Of a DNA stretch of 8,852 nt, positions 1 to 6,801 are shown one piece after another. Source of the stretch: Bacteroidota bacterium (GTDB taxonomy: Bacteria; Bacteroidota; Ignavibacteria; SZUA-365). Positions within the stretch are counted from its first letter, which is position 1. Every line of letters starts with the position of its first letter. The notes below the pieces were generated by a model, which saw only the letters and a program-made list of their open reading frames with translations, had not been told where the DNA came from and did not search any database. The position numbers and the translations under genes are program-made. The DNA lies in assembly GCA_018224415.1 (NCBI GenBank), contig JAGTUZ010000322.1:1-8852 (forward strand). Reading direction: 5' to 3'.

Positions 1-85
1 CCGCCGCCGCCTCAAGCACATGCCGTCCGACGAAGCCGGAGGCACCCGTGACAACAATGCCGGGAAGCGCGTGGTCCATGCTCAT
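1..85 (-). CDS. NAD-dependent epimerase/dehydratase family protein, N-terminal fragment
   Basis: Only the first 28 codons lie in the window; the gene continues past the left edge. The translation begins MSMDHALPGIVVTGASGF and continues VGRHVLEAAA. This is the first beta strand and glycine-rich loop (GASGFVG, a GxxGxxG motif) of an extended SDR Rossmann fold, which binds NAD(P) in nucleotide-sugar epimerases, dehydratases and related reductases. The start at 85 is preferred because a purine-rich AGGGAGG lies about 7 nt upstream; ATGs at 91 and 79 are in frame and possible. The substrate cannot be told from this fragment. The gene is divergent from the sensor kinase gene. Confidence 0.8.
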   Translation of the reverse strand, partial: MSMDHALPGIVVTGASGFVGRHVLEAAA

Positions 86-154
86 TCCCATTCCCTCCCT
101 CTCCACCGGATACTCTTCAACCATATCGGACTCCTGGGATAACGCCCAAAGTAC

Positions 155-183
155 AATATATCTTTTTCCGACAATCTTTTCCA
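155..183 (-). promoter_or_regulatory. candidate promoter of the epimerase gene
   Basis: On the minus strand TGGAAA (-35-like, 178-183) is followed after 17 nt by TATATT (-10-like, 155-160), inside an A-rich stretch. The -10 is good and the -35 is poor. It points towards the epimerase start about 70 nt downstream. Confidence 0.35.
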
Positions 184-298
184 GTTATCACCCGTTATTC
201 GCCCTTGACACGGGACGGCGCTTCCCTGCCTGCCGAAGTGCACGTCTGTCAGCGCCAGTGGAACGGATCGGTGATCTCTCGACGCATGACCCTGCTCA

Positions 299-327
299 TT
301 GACAATAGCTGCCGGATCGTGTAAGTT
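299..327 (+). promoter_or_regulatory. sigma70-like promoter of the sensor kinase gene
   Basis: A perfect TTGACA (299-304) is followed after exactly 17 nt by TAAGTT (322-327). Transcription would begin near 334, giving a leader of about 100 nt before the kinase start at 435. Confidence 0.5.
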
Positions 328-434
328 GTCTGGCAGTGTCCCCAGTCATGTCGCGCAGAGAATGCACGAGAGGTGTCCAACCATTCGTGAGGTCCATGTG
401 AACGGTATCGCGCGAAAAGTGTATTGAGTTCCGT

Positions 435-3377
435 ATGCCGGGAATCCGAGGCATCCGGACCATGGGAGGGTTGCTGACGGCTGCCATACGGCTGCCCGCC
501 ACCACAGTGCTGATGACCACCGCACTGCTTATGGCCAGCGCAGTGCTTATGGCCGGGCTGCTGGTGGGCGCCGGGAATCCAGGCGGTGAGCCGGGCGGGA
601 ATCCAGGCGGTGAGCCGGGCGGTGAGCCGTCAACACGTTACATGGCTGCGGCGTACCCCTCCCTCATTCATCGGGGGTGTCTGGTCGAATTCCGTGTTGC
701 GGCCGGCTGTGGGACGGACGACACCGCCCGATGCAACAGGCTGCTTTCCGAAGCAGTGCGAAGCATCGGACCGCGGCCGGACGAAGCGCGCGTGATCGTC
801 GAGCGTGCTGCCGCGCTGGCGCGCACATCGGAATACATTCGGGGGATGGCGGTGGCGGGACTCCTCCGTGGCGTGCTGCTCGCCAGGGATGCACGTATCG
901 CGGAAGCGCAACGGGAATGGCTGACAGCGCTGAAGTGGGCCGCGACGCTGGAACACGACTCGGTCGCGGCCGCACTGCACTGCCGGCTTGGCGAAAGCCG
1001 GCTCTTCGTCAGGGACACCGACAGCGCCGCCACTCACCTCTCCACTGCCCTTCGAATGTGGAGCGCACTCGGGCGGACACGCGAAGCGGGAGAAGCCCTG
1101 TTCTACCTCACGGTGACATGCAGACTTGCGGGCGACCGGGAAGGCCGCGCACGCTACGCCACACAACTTCGGGCACTTGCCCACAGCACCGCGCATCCGG
1201 GCATCAACGGACTCGCGGTCCTCCAGCGCGGCGACCTCCTGGTCGAGGCGGATTCCTGTGCGGCGGCGCTGCGATGCTTCCGCGAATCCCTGCGGCTCTT
1301 CACCGCGGCGTCGGAAGAGCTGATGCAGGCGGTCGCACTCATGCGACTCGGCGTCGCATTCAACCAACTCGGGGATCTCGACTCCGCGGCAGCCTGCTAC
1401 GCGCGGTCTATCGAGATCCGGAAGAAGCATCACGACCGTCGCTTCCTCTTTGCGTCAATGAACAATCTCGGCAATATCCGCCAGCGCCAGGGTCGATTCG
1501 ATACGGCACTGCAGGTGTTTATCGCCTCGCTCGAGCTGGCACGCACACTGGAAAGTCCGGCGTTTGTCACCCGCGCCCTGAACAATGTCGGCAGCATATA
1601 CGCCCTGCGCGGGGAGAGCGAGAAAGCGCTGGCGCATTATCTCGAATCCAACCGCATCGCGACGTCGCGGGGGTTGGGACGTTTCACCGGGGAAACGGAT
1701 ATGAATATCGGACTTCTCTACCTGCAGCGCGGGGAAGCCGATTCTGCCCGCCTGCATCTCGAACGCAGCGTACGCGTCGCCCGTGCGGCGGGATTGCCCG
1801 CAAAGCAGCGCGAGTCGCTCATGTATCTCGGCGACGCGTTTCTGGCGCTCGGACAACGGCGGCGCGCGCGGGATTCCTATGCGTCGAGCCTGGCGATGAG
1901 CGAGGGAAGCGGAGACCTGAATAGCGTCGCGGAGGTCCTCCTCCGGATTTCAGACGCGGCAGCGGCCGATGCGGCAGCGGCCGATGCTGAATCGGATGAA
2001 ACGGGAACGCGGGATGCAGTGCGCCATGCGGAACGCGCCCTCGCCATCGCGGATTCGATCTCCGCGCGCGAACTCACCCGTGCGGCGCTCGAACGCCTCG
2101 CCCCGCTTCAGGCACAGCTCGGTAATCTGCGCGAGAGCAACGCGCTGCTGCTTCGCCTGATCGCGGTGAAGGATTCGCTGCTCAACGCGGAAAATCTCAG
2201 AAGCATGAACGAACTGAGCGCCCGATACGAAACCGCCCGGCGCGAGAAGGAAATCGCCTTGCAGAAAAAGGATATCGAACTGAAGGAGGCCACGCTCGCC
2301 CGACAGCGCGCGGAACTCGCCCGGAAACGCATCGAGGAGGAACAGCGCGTCCAGACCATCGCCATGCAGGAAGCCGAACTCGAGCAGCAGCGAAGCGAAT
2401 CGGCACGGCTCCGGCAACAAGGCGAATTGATGGAAGCGCAGAATCGCCTTCAGGAATCGCGACTCGAGAAGGAAAACCTCGCGCGCTGGGTCATGTTGGG
2501 TGGTGTGCTCGTGCTGCTCGTTCTCGTCGGACTGATCTATCGCCGGTACCTGGAGCGGCGGCGTACGAGCCAGCATCTTGCGGAAACGCTGGCCGAGTTG
2601 CGCCGCACGCAGGACCAGCTCGTCCATGCCGAAAAAATGGCGACGCTCGGAGAGATGACAGCCGGCGTCGCGCATGAGATCCGGAATCCGATGAATTTCG
2701 TCACGAATTTCGCGCGCATGGCGCGTGAACTTTCGGAAGAGGCGAGAGCCTCGCTCGCGGATGATGCAGAACAGCTCCCTTCCCTGTTAGGCGAACTCGA
2801 GGAAGCCACAAAAAAAATCGCCGAACATAGCGGTCGCGCAGAGAATATTGTTGCGGGCATGCTTATGCACGGCGGCACGAAATCCGGACTGCGTACGCTG
2901 CAGATTGTCGACCGACTGGTCGAGGACGCCGTGCAGCATGCCTGGCAGGCCTGGAGTGCGCGCACACCGGGGACGGGGCTCCGCGTCTCGTTCATTCCGG
3001 GACGCAACGTGGGCTCCGCACGCATGCTCCCGCAGGAAATGGCCCGTGTCGTTGTCAATCTTGTGCAAAATGCATTGCAGGCGGTGGCGGAGCGATCACG
3101 CACGGAAGACGGGAGCTTCGTCCCAACCGTGCAGGTCAGCACGCTCGGGAGCGAAGACGCAGTCGAAATCGTGGTGCAGGACAACGGCCCCGGCATTCCC
3201 GCGGCCATCGGCCGGAAAGTGTTCCAGCCATTCTTCACCACGAAATCAGCTTCCGAAGGTACAGGCCTGGGCCTCTCCATCGCCTATGACATCGTGGTCA
3301 AGGGACACGGCGGACGCATTGATTTTGATTGTCCCCAAGCAGGCGGCACGGTCTTTCACGTGTCACTGCCGCGGTGA
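435..3377 (+). CDS. TPR/coiled-coil transmembrane sensor histidine kinase
   Basis: A 980-residue sensor kinase. Residues 17-46 form a hydrophobic signal/anchor, followed by a Gly/Pro/Glu linker (47-65). About seven TPR-like repeats span roughly 170-575, clearest at 300-332, 338-372, 378-412, 418-452 and 458-491. A long charged coiled coil covers about 579-683 and a membrane helix 685-702, followed by basic residues. The kinase core has an H-box with phospho-acceptor H747 in AHEIRNP, an N-box (N879 in NLVQNALQA), a G1 box (DNGPGIP, 916-922), an F-box (VFQPFFTTK) and a G2 box (EGTGLGLS, 941-948). All catalytic motifs look intact. The topology suggests a periplasmic TPR sensor and a cytoplasmic kinase. 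The start at 435 has no clear ribosome binding site; ATG at 462 (residue 10) is an alternative. An in-frame stop at 399 rules out a longer form. No response regulator is adjacent on this strand. The ligand is unknown. Confidence 0.9.
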   Translation: MPGIRGIRTMGGLLTAAIRLPATTVLMTTALLMASAVLMAGLLVGAGNPGGEPGGNPGGEPGGEPSTRYMAAAYPSLIHRGCLVEFRVAAGCGTDDTARCNRLLSEAVRSIGPRPDEARVIVERAAALARTSEYIRGMAVAGLLRGVLLARDARIAEAQREWLTALKWAATLEHDSVAAALHCRLGESRLFVRDTDSAATHLSTALRMWSALGRTREAGEALFYLTVTCRLAGDREGRARYATQLRALAHSTAHPGINGLAVLQRGDLLVEADSCAAALRCFRESLRLFTAASEELMQAVALMRLGVAFNQLGDLDSAAACYARSIEIRKKHHDRRFLFASMNNLGNIRQRQGRFDTALQVFIASLELARTLESPAFVTRALNNVGSIYALRGESEKALAHYLESNRIATSRGLGRFTGETDMNIGLLYLQRGEADSARLHLERSVRVARAAGLPAKQRESLMYLGDAFLALGQRRRARDSYASSLAMSEGSGDLNSVAEVLLRISDAAAADAAAADAESDETGTRDAVRHAERALAIADSISARELTRAALERLAPLQAQLGNLRESNALLLRLIAVKDSLLNAENLRSMNELSARYETARREKEIALQKKDIELKEATLARQRAELARKRIEEEQRVQTIAMQEAELEQQRSESARLRQQGELMEAQNRLQESRLEKENLARWVMLGGVLVLLVLVGLIYRRYLERRRTSQHLAETLAELRRTQDQLVHAEKMATLGEMTAGVAHEIRNPMNFVTNFARMARELSEEARASLADDAEQLPSLLGELEEATKKIAEHSGRAENIVAGMLMHGGTKSGLRTLQIVDRLVEDAVQHAWQAWSARTPGTGLRVSFIPGRNVGSARMLPQEMARVVVNLVQNALQAVAERSRTEDGSFVPTVQVSTLGSEDAVEIVVQDNGPGIPAAIGRKVFQPFFTTKSASEGTGLGLSIAYDIVVKGHGGRIDFDCPQAGGTVFHVSLPR
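576..629 (+). repeat. 24-bp in-frame tandem repeat coding NPGGEPGG
   Basis: Two 24-bp units (576-599 and 600-623) differ at one base, and a partial third follows. They encode a flexible Gly/Pro/Glu linker between the N-terminal hydrophobic segment and the TPR region of the sensor kinase. Near-identity at the DNA level, including codon choice, indicates recent slippage or duplication. Confidence 0.85.
1956..1985 (+). repeat. 15-bp tandem repeat coding an Ala-rich stretch
   Basis: Two identical copies of GCGGCAGCGGCCGAT lie in frame inside the sensor kinase gene, giving an Ala/Asp-rich loop (about residues 508-518) between the last clear TPR and the final helical repeat. It is probably a length-variable loop. 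Confidence 0.85.
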
Positions 3378-3402
3378 AGAATTCCGCCCCCACTGTTCCG
3401 GA

Positions 3403-4149
3403 TCACGCGCGGACGACCATCGCGATTCTCTCGCGGCTGATCAACGAGTCGTTGTCCATGAACACGACCGCCCCTCCTCCACGAAGGATTTTCTCGATGA
3501 TGATGTCCACCACATCGTTGAATAATTCACGCAGCGCCATGGAGTCGAGAAACACGTGCGACTTGTGTTTTCCCGGTTCGCTGGTGTTCATGTGGTAATC
3601 ATCCTCGACGTAGAGCGTGGATCCCGGATTGGCATCCGCTGCCACCCAGACATCATCGATGCCCGACACCACGTTCTTATGGACATCAGCCTCGGCGAGT
3701 GATCGCAACGCGTTGCTTGTGGCGCCCGAGATGGCATACTTGACGACCGGCCACACGATTTTTCCGAGATCCTCCGCCGAGGTCTGGCGGAAGTCTCCTT
3801 GAATCATGCCGATGATGACATCGTGATGTCGCGTCAGCGCGGTGAACGGATTAATGAAGTGGCGCTGTCCGACCAGTACCAGGCTGAGTGGATCCTGCGC
3901 GAAGTACTGGGAGAAGTGCAGATCCGTTTGATCGAGGAAATCACGCAGCTGCTTCTCTGTCAGGTCCGCGCCAGGGGAGGAGGGACGTTTTCCGGAGGGT
4001 GCGCCCGTACCAGCCGCTACGTCGTTGGGTTCCGAGTGGAATGGAAACGCGGTGTTCTGGATGTCGATGAGATCATCCCGGAATCCCTCGTAGAGCCGGG
4101 AGGTTTCGCTGCTGAGCGAAAGTATATAATAATGCGTGCTGAGTTTCAT
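3403..4149 (-). CDS. BaeRF-type (eRF1/Pelota/Balon-related) protein lacking the N-terminal domain
   Basis: A 248-residue protein. Its start, THYYILSLSSETSRLYEGFRD, matches the beginning of the middle domain of bacterial archaeo-eukaryotic release factor (BaeRF family 3-like) proteins as I remember them. The pattern continues with DPLSLVLVG (86-94), a GDFRQTSAEDL segment (118-128), a helical stretch with GIDDVWVA (163-170) leading to STLYVEDDY (177-185), and the terminal LRGGGAVVFMDNDSL (222-236) before RIAMVVR. Usual family members are about 370-400 residues and carry an extra N-terminal domain of about 130-150 residues, which is absent here. The start looks genuine: AAGGA (4156-4160) sits 6 nt upstream of the ATG. 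Family members such as Balon and Vms1 act at the ribosomal A or P site, so a ribosome-associated role is plausible but inferred. This is the third gene of a minus-strand unit, 78 nt after the caspase-like lipoprotein gene, and it converges with the kinase gene across 25 bases without a visible terminator. Confidence 0.65.
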   Translation of the reverse strand: MKLSTHYYILSLSSETSRLYEGFRDDLIDIQNTAFPFHSEPNDVAAGTGAPSGKRPSSPGADLTEKQLRDFLDQTDLHFSQYFAQDPLSLVLVGQRHFINPFTALTRHHDVIIGMIQGDFRQTSAEDLGKIVWPVVKYAISGATSNALRSLAEADVHKNVVSGIDDVWVAADANPGSTLYVEDDYHMNTSEPGKHKSHVFLDSMALRELFNDVVDIIIEKILRGGGAVVFMDNDSLISRERIAMVVRA

Positions 4150-4227
4150 GATAGGTCCTTGCGCGTTGCGCCAGGTTCTGGGAATATATGGGGGGGCTTC
4201 GAAGCCGTTTGTGTTGCATCAGTCGTC

Positions 4228-5352
4228 CTATCGTGCCACCGGCCGGCAACATTGCCAACCAGAGTGGCTGAGTTTGCTTTTTGCCCTGCCGAAACGGGAT
4301 GGACGGAACAGGACGGATACACCGTCGCTCATTCCGGGCAGGACGTACATTTGTTCTTCTCCACAATCGACGTACTCGATGGACTCCGACGCGCGTTCCT
4401 TCAACGAGGCGAGTTGTCGCGTGTATCTGCTGCCGGCCGCTTCCAGATAGGCCTTCGCCTGCTCGGGCTCGTACACGGCGACAGTCACCGCGGTCTGGAC
4501 ATTCGCGCTGAGCCGGTTGAATGCCTGCCGCGCGAAGTAGGGCGCAAAACCCTGCACGTCATCGTTGTCGCTGAATGCGGCCAGCTTCCCGAATGCGCGC
4601 AGATCGAAATAGGAGAGGTGGAGATTGTCTGGCGATGCGACGATGGTCCGCGCGAATGGCGCGAGCGCCGCGATGGTGTGCGGCGTCCCGCCGAAACAGG
4701 TCGAAAGCACCAGCATGTCGAACCGTGTGGTATCGCCGGTGAAGCCCTTCAACCCTGCGGCAAGATCCTGAACGTTGAAAACGCGTTCGGGGGTCGAGAC
4801 ATCGTATCCGCTACCATCGATTTCGGATATTTCATGACCGAAATAGAGAAAGAAATGATCGCGTTCCGCTCTCGCTGCCGTGGCATTCTTCATATACAGT
4901 GCCGTTTCAGCCGCGAAACGGGTTTCACCCGAGGAACGCCAGTATGGTTCACGTGCCTGAAGCACGCCCCGATTGTAGTAATGGAAATCACCGTCGGGAA
5001 GGGGGATGAAGTACAGAAGTTTTTCTGACGGACGCTGATGGAAAATGAATACTTCGGAATCCGTCAGCCGACGCGCCACCAGGGTCGCGTCACGCAGCGT
5101 GCGCAGGTCGGCACTGCGCGTCCGTCCGAGTGAATCATGATAGATATAATCCCCATCACCGTGGATGATGAAAACGATCGAGTGGCGTATCGGCGGCGGG
5201 GGAACCGCCGCTGCCGCCTTTTTTTCGAAGCTCAGCGACATCGTACCGCAAGCGGAAAGAAATAACGCGAGCGCCGCGCAGACGATGACCAGGGACCCTC
5301 CCGGTGATCGCTGCGCGACTCTCGCGCGATATGGTAGCAGTCGCTGAAACAT
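4228..5352 (-). CDS. caspase-fold (clostripain C11-like) lipoprotein
   Basis: A 374-residue protein. The N-terminus has basic residues, a hydrophobic run (21-34) and a lipobox LSAC with lipidated C35, so it is probably an exported lipoprotein. A Pro-rich spacer (51-54) precedes the domain. The strand-loop HFFLYFGHE puts a histidine at 173, and DMLVLSTCFGG puts a cysteine at 219 at the end of a hydrophobic strand; 46 residues apart, they fit the clan CD His/Cys dyad. The following TIVASPDNLHLSYFD (236-250) resembles the VASPE...Y segment after the catalytic Cys in C11 (clostripain/gingipain-like) peptidases. The reaction would be cysteine endopeptidase cleavage in the periplasm or at the surface; activity and specificity are inferred. 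The start at 5352 has no good ribosome binding site, and the gene lies 21 nt after the upstream gene, so translational coupling is likely. The C-terminus is basic with a CC pair (368-369). Confidence 0.6.
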   Translation of the reverse strand: MFQRLLPYRARVAQRSPGGSLVIVCAALALFLSACGTMSLSFEKKAAAAVPPPPIRHSIVFIIHGDGDYIYHDSLGRTRSADLRTLRDATLVARRLTDSEVFIFHQRPSEKLLYFIPLPDGDFHYYNRGVLQAREPYWRSSGETRFAAETALYMKNATAARAERDHFFLYFGHEISEIDGSGYDVSTPERVFNVQDLAAGLKGFTGDTTRFDMLVLSTCFGGTPHTIAALAPFARTIVASPDNLHLSYFDLRAFGKLAAFSDNDDVQGFAPYFARQAFNRLSANVQTAVTVAVYEPEQAKAYLEAAGSRYTRQLASLKERASESIEYVDCGEEQMYVLPGMSDGVSVLFRPSRFGRAKSKLSHSGWQCCRPVAR

Positions 5353-5373
5353 GATTGCAGTGTGTCTTGCGGA

Positions 5374-5808
5374 TTACAGTATGAGAACCAGCAGGATGAC
5401 GATCAGCAGAACGGCGACCAGACTGACAGTGATATACTGGTCTGCCTGCTGCATGTCCTGAACGACGTAATCGCCGAAGGCGTTGAGTTGATTGTCAGCC
5501 ACGCGCTCGAAGCCATTCATGCCTCCGAGTTCGTCCTGCTTCTCCTGCAGCGTCGCCCGCAGGAGCTTTGCGCCCGCACGGTCCTCGACGGAAACGAGAT
5601 TGAAGTTCTCGATCCTGTCCAGTGCTTTTGTCATCGTCTCCAGGGAATTCCGGAGAATGTCGCGTTTCTGGGCGGGATTGTCCGTCGCCTTTACTTCACG
5701 CGACATGTTGTTGAAATGACTGCCAATATCGCCCGCGCCACCGGCAGACACTGCCTGCGTCATGGCGAATAAGACGATAAAAGCGCCAAGGATTGTCCGT
5801 ACCATCAT
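5374..5808 (-). CDS. small exported helical protein with C-terminal membrane anchor
   Basis: A 144-residue protein of no family I recognise. It begins MMVRTILGAFIVLFAMTQ with a typical signal peptide and a probable cleavage after AVSA (residue 22). The middle (about 25-120) is charged and predicted helical, with an amphipathic stretch from DNPAQKRDILRNSLETMTK onward. It ends in one hydrophobic helix (about 125-144, ending LVLIL) with no residues after it. The mature protein would therefore sit outside the cytoplasm, held by its tail. The start at 5808 is chosen over the longer open frame (to 5922) because AAGGAGA lies 5 nt upstream, the signal peptide follows directly, and the promoter at 5848-5876 lies inside the longer frame. 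It is the first gene of a minus-strand unit with the caspase-like lipoprotein gene 21 nt downstream. Confidence 0.75.
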   Translation of the reverse strand: MMVRTILGAFIVLFAMTQAVSAGGAGDIGSHFNNMSREVKATDNPAQKRDILRNSLETMTKALDRIENFNLVSVEDRAGAKLLRATLQEKQDELGGMNGFERVADNQLNAFGDYVVQDMQQADQYITVSLVAVLLIVILLVLIL

Positions 5809-5813
5809 GGCTG

Positions 5814-5820
5814 TCTCCTT
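5814..5820 (-). promoter_or_regulatory. ribosome binding site fixing the start of the exported helical protein
   Basis: AAGGAGA on the minus strand ends 5 nt before the ATG at 5808. It decides for the 144-residue form over a 182-residue reading. Confidence 0.8.
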
Positions 5821-5847
5821 CAGGAAAAGTGAAATCGTTGCTCTTGA

Positions 5848-5876
5848 TATATACGAGTTGACGGCACGGCGATCAA
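5848..5876 (-). promoter_or_regulatory. sigma70-like promoter of the three-gene minus-strand unit
   Basis: TTGATC (5871-5876) and TATATA (5848-5853) on the minus strand are separated by exactly 17 nt. Transcription would begin near 5840, about 30 nt before the first start codon. The three genes downstream run the same way with gaps of 21 and 78 nt and no strong terminator between them. Confidence 0.6.
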
Positions 5877-6025
5877 TCGCCCAGAGGGATGGAAATCGGC
5901 TTCGTCCGATGGATGGAGACAAAACTCATCCCTGCGGCACGGCCGTTAAAAGGAGCGAGAATGTGTGTGAGGGGGAAGAGGAAAACGGGATAAAAACGGA
6001 AGGGAAACAGGAGGGGAAACGGAGC

Positions 6026-6037
6026 TTCTGTACAGAA
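6026..6037. repeat. 12-bp perfect palindrome
   Basis: TTCTGTACAGAA is its own reverse complement. It sits one base from the hairpin behind the response regulator gene and about 150 bases upstream of the operon promoter at 5848-5876. It could be a dimeric regulator site or simply part of the transcript end. Nothing else supports either role. Confidence 0.4.
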
Positions 6038-6038
6038 T

Positions 6039-6060
6039 CACCGGAGCATGTGCTCCGGTG
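6039..6060 (-). terminator. hairpin directly after the response regulator stop codon
   Basis: The arms CACCGGAGCA (6039-6048) and TGCTCCGGTG (6051-6060) are perfect 10-bp reverse complements around a TG centre, so in RNA a 9-bp stem with a 4-nt loop is likely. The hairpin begins on the base after the TGA of the regulator gene. The sequence after it on the minus strand (ATTCTGTACAG) is only mildly T-rich, so termination may be weak or the hairpin may protect the mRNA end. Confidence 0.55.
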
Positions 6061-6744
6061 TCACCGTTCTTCCTTGCGCATAAATGCGGCGATCTGCAGG
6101 CGGCTGTTGAGCGTCAGCTTTTCGAGGATGTTGTGGACATGGCTCTTTACCGTATAGGTGGCGATGTGAAGCTCGGTGGCGATTTCCTTGTTGCTCATCC
6201 CCTCCGCGATCAACTGGACCACCTGCACTTCACGTTGCGTCAGCTGCGAGCCATTTTGCTGAAATGTCTTGCCCGCCTTGATGGCATCTTCGATGATCTG
6301 GTTGAAGAGGGACTCGGTCAGTATCGGAGGAAGCACGGTTTGTCCGGCAGCCACGGCCCTGATGGTAGCCACCCATTCAGCTGCGGTGGCGTTTTTCAGG
6401 ATGAAGCCCCGTCCTCCGGCACGGACGAAATCGACGACATCCGTATACTCTGGGAGCACATCCATCGCAATGACGCGGGCTGTTGGCACTTCATCCCTGA
6501 GAAGTTCCATCAAAGCGATAGAGTCCTCCTTTTCGAGCCCGACGTCCAGCAGCACGATGTCGGGCGGTATGGCGAGCTTTTTCGCATTACGCACCACCTC
6601 CCCGTCATCCGCTCGCGCAACAACCACGAAGCCTTCCTGCTTCAGGAGCATGGCCTCGATCCCTTCCTGCAGAAGGATGTTGTCTTCGATCAGCAGGATG
6701 TGCGTTTTTCCGTTACCCTTGTCGGGTGGTGCGTTTGGTTTCAT
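6061..6744 (-). CDS. NarL/FixJ-family response regulator
   Basis: A 227-residue two-domain regulator of typical length. The receiver domain (about 14-125) has acidic residues E20/D21 after the first strand (ILLIEDN), the phospho-acceptor D67 in IVLLDVG, and the conserved lysine K117 in GFILKN. The C-terminal LuxR-type helix-turn-helix (about 167-222) reads LTQREVQVVQLIAEGMSNKE followed by IATELHIATYTVKSHVHNIL, an excellent match to the DNA-binding family. Two receiver details are unusual: the usual Thr/Ser at the end of strand 4 is Asp (D95 in VIAMDVL), and the Pro and Gly normally 4 and 8 residues after the phospho-acceptor are Glu71 and Ser75. It should bind DNA as a phosphorylation-controlled transcription factor. 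No kinase gene lies beside it, so it is an orphan here. The ATG has no strong ribosome binding site. A clear promoter lies about 60 nt upstream. Confidence 0.92.
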   Translation of the reverse strand: MKPNAPPDKGNGKTHILLIEDNILLQEGIEAMLLKQEGFVVVARADDGEVVRNAKKLAIPPDIVLLDVGLEKEDSIALMELLRDEVPTARVIAMDVLPEYTDVVDFVRAGGRGFILKNATAAEWVATIRAVAAGQTVLPPILTESLFNQIIEDAIKAGKTFQQNGSQLTQREVQVVQLIAEGMSNKEIATELHIATYTVKSHVHNILEKLTLNSRLQIAAFMRKEER

Positions 6745-6801
6745 CAGATCACGTCCACTGTCTCATTGGCGAAAGAGGGGTAAAGGACCTTTCCCGCGGA
6801 T

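Larger units (their letters stand above)
86..434. other. divergent intergenic region
   Basis: This 349-base stretch separates the epimerase (minus) from the sensor kinase (plus). No convincing gene lies in it: the short open frames have no ribosome binding site and no recognisable protein character. It holds a good plus-strand promoter (299-327) and a weaker minus-strand candidate (155-183), listed separately. The AT-rich patch around 150-180 stands out from the GC-rich surroundings, as expected of a promoter region. Confidence 0.6.

Noticed and set aside
677..1924. Long plus-strand open frame (415 codons) inside the sensor kinase gene
   Set aside because: It overlaps the kinase in another frame, is rich in Arg/Gly/Pro as expected of an out-of-frame reading of high-GC DNA, and has no recognisable motif.
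4195..4206. 12-bp palindrome GGCTTCGAAGCC between the lipoprotein and BaeRF-like genes
   Set aside because: It is followed by C-rich rather than T-rich sequence on the minus strand, so it is not an intrinsic terminator, and nothing else suggests a regulatory role.
3799..5028. Plus-strand open frame of 409 codons
   Set aside because: It is antisense to the BaeRF-like and caspase-like genes, spans their intergenic gap, and has no family signature; the minus-strand readings carry clear motifs.
6058..6783. Plus-strand open frames antisense to the response regulator
   Set aside because: The minus strand encodes an unmistakable receiver plus LuxR helix-turn-helix; the plus frames are its shadow.
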